Assembly: GCA_017428285.1 (NCBI GenBank)
Contig: JAFRRE010000048.1
Coordinates: 1 to 27,243, forward strand
Direction of reading: 5' to 3'
DNA from: Bacteroidales bacterium
GTDB lineage: Bacteria > Bacteroidota > Bacteroidia > Bacteroidales > F082
DNA length: 27,243 nucleotides
The notes beneath the pieces are model-generated. The model was given only the letters and a program-made list of their open reading frames with translations. It was not told the origin of the DNA and did not search any database. The position numbers were made by a program, and so were the translations under genes. Below, piece by piece: positions 6,104 to 13,520 of the stretch. Position 1 is the first letter of the stretch, and each line of letters opens with the position of its first letter.

Positions 6104-7768
6104 ATGAAGAAAGTAACATTACTGATCGCATTGGCAGCCCTCGTCATGCTGGCAGGCTGCAAGAAAGAGAACGACACCAAGGGAGTCACCCTGAAGGCTT
6201 CCATCGAACAGAACATGGGCAACGGAAGGACTTCGCTCAACCCCGCTGACGGTGCCATCAGCTGGACGGCAGGCGACAAGATCCTCGTCAACAACGGCAG
6301 CTCGAACGCCACCTTCACCCTCACGGGCGGAGCAGGCACCACCGAAGGCACTTTCACCTATAATGGCGAGTACGAGTTCGGCACGGACAACGTGGCTGTC
6401 TATCCCGAGACCGCAACGATTAACGGCAACACGGTGAGCTTCACCCTGCCCGAGGAGCAGGCCTTCACTGCGGCAGGCACCTTCGGTAACGGCGCCAACC
6501 CGATGCTAGGCATCTTCAGCGACTCCGAAGACCTCACTTTCACTAGCCTTTGCGGTGGTTTGGGCATCAGCCTGACGGGCGACAACATTGACATTACCGG
6601 CATTGAAATCGTTTCCGCCAACGAAAACGACAAGTTGAACGGCACGTTTGAATGCACTGTTGACGAACCCACTTTGGTGGCTGCATTGGACAATGCAGGC
6701 ACGAACCGCATTATGCTGAACTGTGCTACGACTTTGACTGCCGACCCGCAAGAGTTCTACATTGTGCTGCCCGTGGGCACCTTGGCCGGAGGTTTCACGC
6801 TGAACGTGTATTATGGTGACGAAGAGCCCATCTTCGCCAAATCCACTGAGAGCACCGAACTTGTTGTGGCTTTGAACACAGTGAAGAAGATGAATACCTT
6901 GGAAGTGACTGCGGTTCCTGAAGGTGCAATCAATGGTTTGTTCTCCATTAATGTCAATGGCGACCAAGTGTATTTTTCGAAGGGAAATTTACAATACCAA
7001 GCTTCTTCCAATACGTGGCGTTTTGCTGAAAATCAGTGGGATTATGTTGGCACACAAAACCCATATTTAGGCTCAGCTGGAGGAACTGTTAGCGGTAGTG
7101 ACAACGCGTTCATTTCTCAAGACTATGGAGGATGGATAGACTTATTTGGTTGGGGCACCAGCGGCTACAACCATGGAGCCGTTTGTTACCAGCCTTGGAG
7201 TACAAGCAATACCCAAAGTGATTATTATGCCTACGGTTATTGGGAATATTACCTATACGACCAAACTGGACAGGCTGATTGGGGATACAACGCCATTAGC
7301 AACGGTTGCAACGAGGAAAACAGAGGTTGGCGCACTTTGACTGCCGAAGAATGGGATTATTTATTTAACACCCGTACAACCGCCAATGACAGCCGATATG
7401 CCAGAGCAAAAGTGAATGGCGTTGATGGGGTTATTCTGTTGCCAGATGCGTGGGATACTTCGGTTTACCCATTAAACAACATAAATGGGAGTAACTACAC
7501 TAGTAACACTATCACTGGTGATGATTGGTTAGATGTTTTGGAACCCAATGGTGCGGTTTTCCTGCCAGTGACGGGTTGGCGTATGGAAAGCAATGTTATG
7601 GGTGTACAAAACTATAGTATAGCTCAAGGTTGTTATCAATCTGCCTCATTTGTTGATAGTACTTATGTGAGATGGATGTTGTTTGGTAAGAGTAGTATCA
7701 GTACATTGACTAATTCATACGGTCGTGCCCATGCTGCGTCTGTGCGTTTGGTTCTTAACGTGGAATAA
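6104..7768 (+). CDS. Fimbrillin-like lipoprotein with a C-terminal paralogous surface domain
   Basis: A 554-residue lipoprotein. MKKVTLLIALAALVMLAGC gives a signal peptide with lipobox LAGC (Cys19). Residues about 25-270 read like a fimbrillin / Mfa-like beta domain (ISWTAGDKILV, NVAVYPETATI, FTLPEEQ, GTFGNGANPMLG, LCGGLGISLTG). From about 275 a separate module starts (INGLFSINVNGDQVYFSKG), continuing with WRFAENQWDYVG, WIDLFGWGTSGYN, ADWGYNAISNG, GWRTLTAEEWDYLFNTR, DGVILLPDAW, GAVFLPVTGWR and the final SVRLVLNVE. I recognise this as a widely repeated Bacteroidales surface module resembling the FISUMP / formylglycine-enzyme (C-type-lectin-like) fold. Its exact family is not certain. The ribosome site GGAGGA is 7 nt before the ATG. 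Codon use is G/C-rich in the first half and clearly more A/T-rich in the second. Function is probably surface adhesion or binding. Confidence 0.8.
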   Translation: MKKVTLLIALAALVMLAGCKKENDTKGVTLKASIEQNMGNGRTSLNPADGAISWTAGDKILVNNGSSNATFTLTGGAGTTEGTFTYNGEYEFGTDNVAVYPETATINGNTVSFTLPEEQAFTAAGTFGNGANPMLGIFSDSEDLTFTSLCGGLGISLTGDNIDITGIEIVSANENDKLNGTFECTVDEPTLVAALDNAGTNRIMLNCATTLTADPQEFYIVLPVGTLAGGFTLNVYYGDEEPIFAKSTESTELVVALNTVKKMNTLEVTAVPEGAINGLFSINVNGDQVYFSKGNLQYQASSNTWRFAENQWDYVGTQNPYLGSAGGTVSGSDNAFISQDYGGWIDLFGWGTSGYNHGAVCYQPWSTSNTQSDYYAYGYWEYYLYDQTGQADWGYNAISNGCNEENRGWRTLTAEEWDYLFNTRTTANDSRYARAKVNGVDGVILLPDAWDTSVYPLNNINGSNYTSNTITGDDWLDVLEPNGAVFLPVTGWRMESNVMGVQNYSIAQGCYQSASFVDSTYVRWMLFGKSSISTLTNSYGRAHAASVRLVLNVE

Positions 7769-7879
7769 ACTGCCAACAATCTAATTTGCAAGGGAAGGTT
7801 TATGCATCCGCCTGTTTTCTCTTATAGTGCAAGGCCTTGAGAGGGGAGGGACGGTGTCCTGCATATCATTATGATTATT

Positions 7880-7920
7880 GCGGAGGCGCGCTTTTGGGGC
7901 GCGGCCTCCGCTTTTCTTTT
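7880..7920 (+). terminator. Intrinsic terminator after the fimbrillin-like gene
   Basis: GCGGAGGC-GCGC (7880-7891) pairs with GCGCGGCCTCCGC (7899-7911) through about 12 base pairs with one bulge and a short loop, followed by TTTTCTTTT. It lies 112 nt after the stop at 7768, before the next promoter at 7949-7981. Confidence 0.75.
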
Positions 7921-7948
7921 GGTTGTATCGGGGTGGGTTACACCGTTT

Positions 7949-7981
7949 TTTGTCTTGAGAAGAAAAAAATATGTATCTTTG
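7949..7981 (+). promoter_or_regulatory. Bacteroidetes-type promoter of the DUF1599 gene
   Basis: TTTG at 7949-7952 and TATCTTTG at 7974-7981 match the -33 TTTG and -7 TAnnTTTG boxes with a 21-nt spacer. This is the best complete promoter in the window. The start site should fall near 7988, leaving a very short leader before the ATG at 7994 or 8000. It therefore also argues against an upstream start at 7871. Confidence 0.7.
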
Positions 7982-7993
7982 CCGCCAAAGACA

Positions 7994-8542
7994 ATGATTA
8001 TGCCCAAGAAAGATACAAAAGCCCAATTTCATGCTGTTTTGGCGCAATGCCGCAAACTTTTTGTCGATAAGATGAAAGACTACGGTCCGGCTTGGCGCAT
8101 CCTGCGTACACCGTCCATTACCGACCAGATTTTTATCAAAGTGAAGAGAATCAGGACTTTGCAAACAACGACCGAGCAACTTGTCGATGAAGGCGTTGAG
8201 CCCGAGTTTATCGGTATTGTCAACTATGCTGCTATGGGTGTCATACAGCTGCAACTCGGGGTGGTCGACCAACCCGATCTGACGGCTGAAGAGGCTACGG
8301 CCTTGTACGACAAGGTGACAATGGAGGCTTACGAATTGATGACGCGCAAAAACCACGACTACGACGAGGCTTGGCGCGACATGCGTGTCAGCTCTATCAC
8401 CGACCTGATTATGAGCAAGGTGCTGCGCACCAAGAGCATTGAGGATCATGGCGGAAAAACGCTTGTTTCCGAGGGACTTGACGCCAACTATTACGATATG
8501 ATCAACTACGCCGTGTTTGCACTGATTCTGATGAGCGAATAA
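7994..8542 (+). CDS. DUF1599 protein (nucleotide modification associated domain 1)
   Basis: A 182-residue cytoplasmic helical protein made of two copies of the same unit: KDYGPAWRILRTPSITDQI...K..RIRTLQ in the N-terminal half and HDYDEAWRDMRVSSITDLI...KVLRTKSIED in the C-terminal half. This is the DUF1599 family, thought from its sequence context to relate to MazG-like all-alpha nucleotide pyrophosphohydrolases. The true reaction is unknown. An open frame extends back to 7871, but that extension runs through a terminator hairpin and the promoter and is not family-like. I use the ATG at 7994; the ATG at 8000 (MPKKDTKAQF) is equally good. The BT_3928-family gene starts 20 nt downstream, a pairing I recall from other Bacteroidales. 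Confidence 0.85.
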   Translation: MIMPKKDTKAQFHAVLAQCRKLFVDKMKDYGPAWRILRTPSITDQIFIKVKRIRTLQTTTEQLVDEGVEPEFIGIVNYAAMGVIQLQLGVVDQPDLTAEEATALYDKVTMEAYELMTRKNHDYDEAWRDMRVSSITDLIMSKVLRTKSIEDHGGKTLVSEGLDANYYDMINYAVFALILMSE

Positions 8543-8562
8543 ACACCACGGCCAATACTCGA

Positions 8563-9822
8563 ATGACTATGAAAAAGAGAAAGAAAACGACAACGATTCC
8601 TTGGCTAAGCATTTTGGTGGCCCTGGCATCCGCGGTGGGAATTTATTTCCTGCCTGAATACCATATCTGGTTTTTAGCCATTTTGCTGCTTAACCTATTG
8701 GTTTCCTTTATTTTTAGCAAAAAATACTCCAATGCAGCCTTGACCATTTGCCGTCTGTTGGTGGGTGCCTTGTTCATCTTTAGCAGTTTCACCAAGGGTG
8801 TCGATCCACTTGGAACGAAATACAAAATGCTCGACTACCTTGCCGTCTATGGCATGACCTGGCTGAACGACTTTGCGTTGGTATTAGCTATGTTGATGAT
8901 TTTGGCCGAGTTTTTGGTTGGAATTTGCTTGATTACTAAGGTGCTGCCTCGATTGGCGGTGCTCGGTGCCACCTTATTGATGCTGTTTTTCACCTTCACG
9001 ACACTTTTCGATGCCTTGTACGACCTCGTGCCCGACTGTGGCTGCTTTGGCACGGCCATCAAGATGAGCAATTGGCAGACATTCTATAAGAACCTTGTCA
9101 TCGATGCTGTGCTTGCACCGTTGATAATCAACAACAAGCAACTGAAAAACAGGCTTGGATTGATAGCCCAGCTCCTTATCGGAGGTTTCTTTGCCGCGGC
9201 TTTCTTGGGATTCGAGATCTACAACTACCGACATCTGCCTGTCATCGACTTCATGAACTGGAAGGTGGGCAAGCAGTTGAATGCCGAACCTGCTGAGGAA
9301 GCTCGTACATATCTCATATACAGAAATAAAGCGACAGGGGAGACCAAGGAGTACATTTCGCCGAATTATCCATGGAACGACTCGGTGTGGATGTCGCAAT
9401 GGGAGTTTGTCGACCAAAGGACGGAAGGCGGTGCCAGTTACCTAGGCTTTACAGCCTTGGATGAGGACGGCAATGATGTCACGGAATCCATCCTGAACAC
9501 TGAAAATCTGCTGATGTTCACCTCGCACGACCTATCCAAGGTGACCGAAAAGGAATGGGAGAAGGCTCGGGCGATCACAGAAACCGCAGGAAACCAAGGT
9601 TATATTGTGATATGGACGGTCGCCAATGAGCCGGAATATGTGGAACAACTGCGAGAGAAATATGATTTTCTCTATGAAGTGTATTATGCCGATGAGCTGG
9701 AAATCAAGCCGATAGTGCGCTACAATCCTGGACTGATATGGTTGGATAACGGCTTGGTGAAGGACAAATGGAGTGCTGTGGATTTCCCACAAGGGGAGAA
9801 GTTAGAGAAGTTGTTTAATTAA
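8563..9822 (+). CDS. BT_3928-family membrane protein (DoxX-like N-terminus)
   Basis: A 419-residue inner-membrane protein. Hydrophobic segments lie at about residues 13-30, 35-52, 61-77, 101-125, 130-152 and 205-220. The four-helix part (about 60-190) looks like the DoxX/MauE family and includes VPDCGCFG (157-163), a CxC pair that could be redox active. The C-terminal 170 residues are soluble and thioredoxin-fold-like in pattern (LLMFTSHDLSKV, GYIVIWTVANE, NPGLIWLDNG) but lack a CxxC motif. Known Bacteroidales homologues have no proven function; a role in periplasmic or membrane redox handling is inference. It follows DUF1599 by 20 nt and ends right at the left arm of the structured spacer before the permease. 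Confidence 0.85.
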   Translation: MTMKKRKKTTTIPWLSILVALASAVGIYFLPEYHIWFLAILLLNLLVSFIFSKKYSNAALTICRLLVGALFIFSSFTKGVDPLGTKYKMLDYLAVYGMTWLNDFALVLAMLMILAEFLVGICLITKVLPRLAVLGATLLMLFFTFTTLFDALYDLVPDCGCFGTAIKMSNWQTFYKNLVIDAVLAPLIINNKQLKNRLGLIAQLLIGGFFAAAFLGFEIYNYRHLPVIDFMNWKVGKQLNAEPAEEARTYLIYRNKATGETKEYISPNYPWNDSVWMSQWEFVDQRTEGGASYLGFTALDEDGNDVTESILNTENLLMFTSHDLSKVTEKEWEKARAITETAGNQGYIVIWTVANEPEYVEQLREKYDFLYEVYYADELEIKPIVRYNPGLIWLDNGLVKDKWSAVDFPQGEKLEKLFN

Positions 9823-9957
9823 TCACAAAACTTGCAAAACAAACAAAACATAAGTAGAAGTTACGAAAGCCGCCAACCGGCAGGCTTTCGGGCGGCAACC
9901 CAGTTGGGTGCCGCCACACCTTGCTTTAAGGTTTTGCGGGTTTTGATTGTTTTGTGA
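9823..9957. other. Palindromic structured spacer: 27-nt inverted arms around three hairpins
   Basis: Left arm 9823-9849 and right arm 9931-9957 are both 27 nt. They pair in three blocks, TCACAAAAC/GTTTTGTGA, CAAAAC/GTTTTG and CAAAAC/GTTTTG, separated by two unpaired 3x3 loops. Inside are hairpin A (CGAAAGCC 9864-9871 with GGCTTTCG 9883-9890, extended by GCC/GGC), hairpin B (GGCGGC 9891-9896 with GCCGCC 9910-9915, extended by ACCC/GGGT), and hairpin C (ACCTT 9918-9922 with AAGGT 9928-9932, followed by TTTT). Hairpin C uses bases of the right arm, so it is mutually exclusive with the innermost helix. The element begins one base after the BT_3928 stop and ends 4 nt before the permease ATG. It could be a multi-branch leader RNA or a MITE. 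Confidence 0.65.
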
Positions 9958-9961
9958 CATT

Positions 9962-11029
9962 ATGGGAGCCTACATTATAAGGAAGTTGCTGTACGGTATC
10001 GCGGTGCTTTGGGGTGTTGCGACGCTGGTGTTTTTCCTGTTCAACATCCTGCCCGGCGACCCTGCCCAGATGATGCTCGGCCAACGTGCCGACCAAGAGT
10101 CGGTGAATGCCATCCGCGAGGAACTCGGCATGAACCAAAGCCTTGGAAAACAATATGTCGAATATCTCAACGACCTTGTCCCGATTTCGTTTTACGATGT
10201 CTCCAATGGCACGCAAAAGCTGGATAAAATCGGTCACTATGCCAAATTGGCGACCATTGATGCGACGGCTATTGTGCTTAAAGGTCCTTATCTGCGGATG
10301 TCGTACCAAAGCAAGCGCAAGGTCTCCGACATCTTGGGCGAAGCCTTCCCGAATACCTTGTTGTTGGCGGCGGTGTCCATCTCCATTGCCATGGTTTTGG
10401 GCTTGATTATCGGCATTTTGGCTGCTGTCATCAACACCAAGTTCCTCAATAAGTTGACGCTGTTCATCACCACCCTAGGTATGTCGTTGCCCTCGTTCTT
10501 TGCCGCCATCTTGATGGCTTGGATCTTCGGCTTTTTACTTGAGCACTATACGGGCTTGAGCATGACAGGCAGCCTTTACACCGTCGATGAATATGGCAGG
10601 GGAGAGTTCCTCAGTCTGCGGAACCTCATCTTGCCCGCTTTGACTTTGGGTATGCGTCCTTTGGCCGTGGTGACCGAGTTGACCCGAACTTCCTTGTTAG
10701 AAGCCATGTCGATGGACTATGTACGCACAGCACGAGCCAAAGGACTGAAGCCGTGGCGCGTCATCTGTGTCCATGCCTTGCGCAATGCCTTGAACCCTGT
10801 GGTGACGGCGGTATCGGGTTGGTTCGCATCATTGTTAGCGGGTGCCGTCTTCGTGGAGTACGTCTTCGACTGGAAGGGAATTGGTGTGGTGGTGGTTGAC
10901 GCGTTGGACAAATACGATTTCCCGGTCATCATGGGCGCGGTGCTTTTGATTGCGGTCATGCTGATTATTGTGAATATCGTGGTAGATATCATTTATGGGA
11001 TCATTGACCCGAGAGTGAGGATTAGTTAA
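9962..11029 (+). CDS. ABC transporter permease, OppB/DppB type
   Basis: A 355-residue inner-membrane permease of the peptide/nickel importer family. It starts MGAYIIRKLLYGIAVLWGVATLVFFLFNILPGDP, the typical OppB/DppB N-terminus, and carries the EAA loop (EAMSMDYVRTARAKGLKPWRVICVHALRNAL) that docks to the ATPase. It ends with DPRVRIS. A hydrophilic insert at about residues 50-120 separates membrane segment 1 from the rest. I chose the ATG at 9962; an upstream TTG at 9947 lies inside the inverted-repeat arm. No OppC, ATPase or binding protein is in the window, so partners must be encoded elsewhere and the substrate cannot be told. The kinase-GldM gene follows after 17 nt, probably in the same transcript. 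Confidence 0.88.
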   Translation: MGAYIIRKLLYGIAVLWGVATLVFFLFNILPGDPAQMMLGQRADQESVNAIREELGMNQSLGKQYVEYLNDLVPISFYDVSNGTQKLDKIGHYAKLATIDATAIVLKGPYLRMSYQSKRKVSDILGEAFPNTLLLAAVSISIAMVLGLIIGILAAVINTKFLNKLTLFITTLGMSLPSFFAAILMAWIFGFLLEHYTGLSMTGSLYTVDEYGRGEFLSLRNLILPALTLGMRPLAVVTELTRTSLLEAMSMDYVRTARAKGLKPWRVICVHALRNALNPVVTAVSGWFASLLAGAVFVEYVFDWKGIGVVVVDALDKYDFPVIMGAVLLIAVMLIIVNIVVDIIYGIIDPRVRIS

Positions 11030-11046
11030 AATAATACAATATAAAT

Positions 11047-13512
11047 ATGCAAGGTAAATCTATCAATGGATACACGCTTCAGCGTAAACTGGGCGAAGGC
11101 GGCATGGCCGAAGTGTGGTATGCCGAGAACGAAATTGGCAAACCTGCCGCAGTAAAGGTGCTCAACGAGAACCTATCACGAAACACACAAATCGTGGAAC
11201 GTTTCCACAATGAGGCCTTGGTAATGGTCAAACTTGATCATCCCAACATCAGGCAAGTATATGGTTACGGTTATATCGATAATCGTCATTGCATCATTAT
11301 GGAATACCTCGATGGCGATGACTTGGAAGCCTTGCAGAAAAGTGGCAGGCAGTTCACTGATGAGGAGTTGCGTCGCTGGTGGAATCAGACAGTCGACGCC
11401 TTGAATTACACCCATGCTTTGGGTATCGCTCACCGTGATATCAAACCATCGAACCTGTTCTTGGATAAAAAAGGCAACATCAAGCTGCTCGACTTTGGCA
11501 TTGCTAAGGTGAAAGAGAGCATGTCAATGACCCGGACGGGCATGATGATGGGCACGTTAATGTACATGAGCCCTGAACAGGTGAAAGATCCTAAACGGGT
11601 TGGGCCTCCGTCTGATGCCTATTCCTTGGCGGTTACCTTCGTGCATTTGCTGACGGGTAAGGCACTTTATGACACTACGACAAGCAGCGAATACGACATA
11701 CAGGTGAGCATTGTCAATGAACCCGTTGATTTGTCAGCGCTTAATGCAATATGGCGGCAAAAGCTCGAGCCTTATCTGAAAAAGGAAGCGGACAAGCGTC
11801 CTCCATTGCAACCTTTTGAAGAAGAAAAGAAGATCGTCCCGAAGGAGACGCCTCAGTCTGAAAGCAGCGATACTGCATCGGCGAACAAGTCCGCTCAGGA
11901 AACAGTTGTGCAAGGCGGCAACGTAGGATTAATGCCATCCGCAGAGAAAAAGAAGCCGTCTATTGTTCCTTGGTTGGTTGCTGGTATCGCTTGTGTGGTG
12001 GCAATGGCGGCATTCTTGTTTGGCGGGAAGGGCGGTGGAAATGGCGCTGTCATGAATGGATTGAACGATGGCATTCAGGCTACCAATACCATGCTCGCAA
12101 GCCAAATTGACCAAAAATATGCCAATTTTGAAGAGTTGTATTCCAAGGATCCTGAGAAGACTGGACCATATTGGGAACAAGCCCAAAACCTTCGTTTGGA
12201 AGCCCAAGACCTTATCGACTACATTGAGGATTTGAAGAAGGGTCTGGTGAACTATGTTGAAGGCAACAATGCTTCAAACCATTTGCTTGTCAGTTTTGAT
12301 ACTATAAGGTATGGACGCAAGTGCTTGGACTTTGATTTGTCGAAACTAAAGATGGGCGATGATACGAAACAAGCCACTGCCTTCATGGTAGGCAATGGTA
12401 AAGGGGCTGATCTGATTTACCATCTCACTGACTTCAAAGAAGTTGTCACAGAGATAGTAGGCGAGAAAGGTGTCGACAAACTTTTAGGGATAAAAGGAAG
12501 TTATACCTTCGAGGAGATGGCTGATGAAAACTTCAATCAAGCTTCGTTAGCAGCCGACATTACCACATTGAACAAAATCATTTCGAATGTTGAAAGCGCT
12601 GAAATCATTGCTGTCAGTCAACTGTTGTCGAATATTAATGCCGATGGCTTGGCATGCGATGAGTTCGGAGCTAGGGTGTTTGCTGAAAGCGGTTATCTCC
12701 TCTCTGGCCAGACCTATAAGGCTCAGGCCATGGTGACCGCTTGGAAGAACACACAGTTGACAGCTCGTGTCAAACTCGATGGCGGTCCCGAAAAAGAGTA
12801 TACCAGCAATGCCCAAGGCGTGATTCAGTTGGAATGGAACGTCGGCGTTGGTGTGCACAAATACACCGGTGTCATCGACATGTTGGATCCTACCACCAAG
12901 CAAATGGAAGAGTTCCCGTTTGGAGGTGCCTTCACTGTGGCTCCTCCCGCAGTGAGCGTTTCGGCCACCAAGATGAACGTGGTGTATCGTGGTATCGACA
13001 ACCCGATTGCCGTCGGTGGTGGTGTCGGTGGTGAGATTAATGCCTCGGCCAGCAGCGGCTCCTTGACCAAAACGGGTAATGGTATCTACAAACTGCGGCC
13101 CGGTGAGGCCAATGAGGTGACCATCAATGTCACTTCTGGAGGTTCCAGCCTCGGTAGCATGAAGTTCCGTGTGAAAGACTTGCCGAAGCCTGTGGCTATC
13201 ATCCGTAATGTGATGAATGGTCAAGTGTCGAAGAGTGCTCTGCTCGCTGCCAGCCGTGTAGAAGCCGAGATGAAGGACTTCGACTTTGATGGTGCACGTT
13301 ATGATGTGATAGGTTATACTTTATTATACAAAACAAATGCTGGCACTCTTAAAGAGGTTAAAGCCAACGGCGACGCTTTTACTAATGAGATAAAGGATGC
13401 AATAAACCAAGCCAAAGTTGGTGATATGTTTGTGTTCACGTCCATTCAGGTAAGAGGTAACGATGGTAAGACAAAAATTTTGGAAAGCCCGATAGGTGTG
13501 GTCATTAAATAA
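11047..13512 (+). CDS. Ser/Thr protein kinase fused to a GldM/PorM periplasmic domain
   Basis: An 821-residue single-pass membrane protein. Residues 1-255 are a Hanks-type kinase with every key motif: GEGGMAEV glycine loop (16-23), Lys37 in AAVKVLN, helix-C Glu56, HRDIKPSN (Asp130, Asn135), LLDFG (Asp148), activation segment TRTG...GTLMYMSPEQ, and SDAYSLAV. A Ser/Thr/Gln-rich linker (256-302) leads to one membrane segment (about 304-326). Residues about 335-821 read as a full GldM: NDGIQATNTMLASQIDQKYA with the long helical first domain, GYLLSGQTYKAQAMV, VSVSATKMNVVYRGIDNPI, KFRVKDLPKPVA, EMKDFDFDGARYDVIGY and a DGKTKILESPI end. GldM normally has a few cytoplasmic residues and its own conserved membrane helix. 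Here both are replaced by the kinase and a different helix. The kinase should be cytoplasmic and the GldM part periplasmic. The next kinase gene follows after 8 nt. Confidence 0.92.
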   Translation: MQGKSINGYTLQRKLGEGGMAEVWYAENEIGKPAAVKVLNENLSRNTQIVERFHNEALVMVKLDHPNIRQVYGYGYIDNRHCIIMEYLDGDDLEALQKSGRQFTDEELRRWWNQTVDALNYTHALGIAHRDIKPSNLFLDKKGNIKLLDFGIAKVKESMSMTRTGMMMGTLMYMSPEQVKDPKRVGPPSDAYSLAVTFVHLLTGKALYDTTTSSEYDIQVSIVNEPVDLSALNAIWRQKLEPYLKKEADKRPPLQPFEEEKKIVPKETPQSESSDTASANKSAQETVVQGGNVGLMPSAEKKKPSIVPWLVAGIACVVAMAAFLFGGKGGGNGAVMNGLNDGIQATNTMLASQIDQKYANFEELYSKDPEKTGPYWEQAQNLRLEAQDLIDYIEDLKKGLVNYVEGNNASNHLLVSFDTIRYGRKCLDFDLSKLKMGDDTKQATAFMVGNGKGADLIYHLTDFKEVVTEIVGEKGVDKLLGIKGSYTFEEMADENFNQASLAADITTLNKIISNVESAEIIAVSQLLSNINADGLACDEFGARVFAESGYLLSGQTYKAQAMVTAWKNTQLTARVKLDGGPEKEYTSNAQGVIQLEWNVGVGVHKYTGVIDMLDPTTKQMEEFPFGGAFTVAPPAVSVSATKMNVVYRGIDNPIAVGGGVGGEINASASSGSLTKTGNGIYKLRPGEANEVTINVTSGGSSLGSMKFRVKDLPKPVAIIRNVMNGQVSKSALLAASRVEAEMKDFDFDGARYDVIGYTLLYKTNAGTLKEVKANGDAFTNEIKDAINQAKVGDMFVFTSIQVRGNDGKTKILESPIGVVIK

Positions 13513-13520
13513 CTATTGTC

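Noticed and set aside
7560..7768. Active diversity-generating retroelement target
   Set aside because: The lectin-like end fits, but no template repeat, Avd or reverse transcriptase is present, so it is kept only as a check.
7871..7993. N-terminal extension of the DUF1599 protein back to the ATG at 7871
   Set aside because: It would be translated through a terminator hairpin and the promoter, and the extra residues do not look like the family.
9947..9961. TTG start of the permease
   Set aside because: It lies inside the right arm of the palindromic spacer; the ATG at 9962 gives the normal OppB N-terminus.
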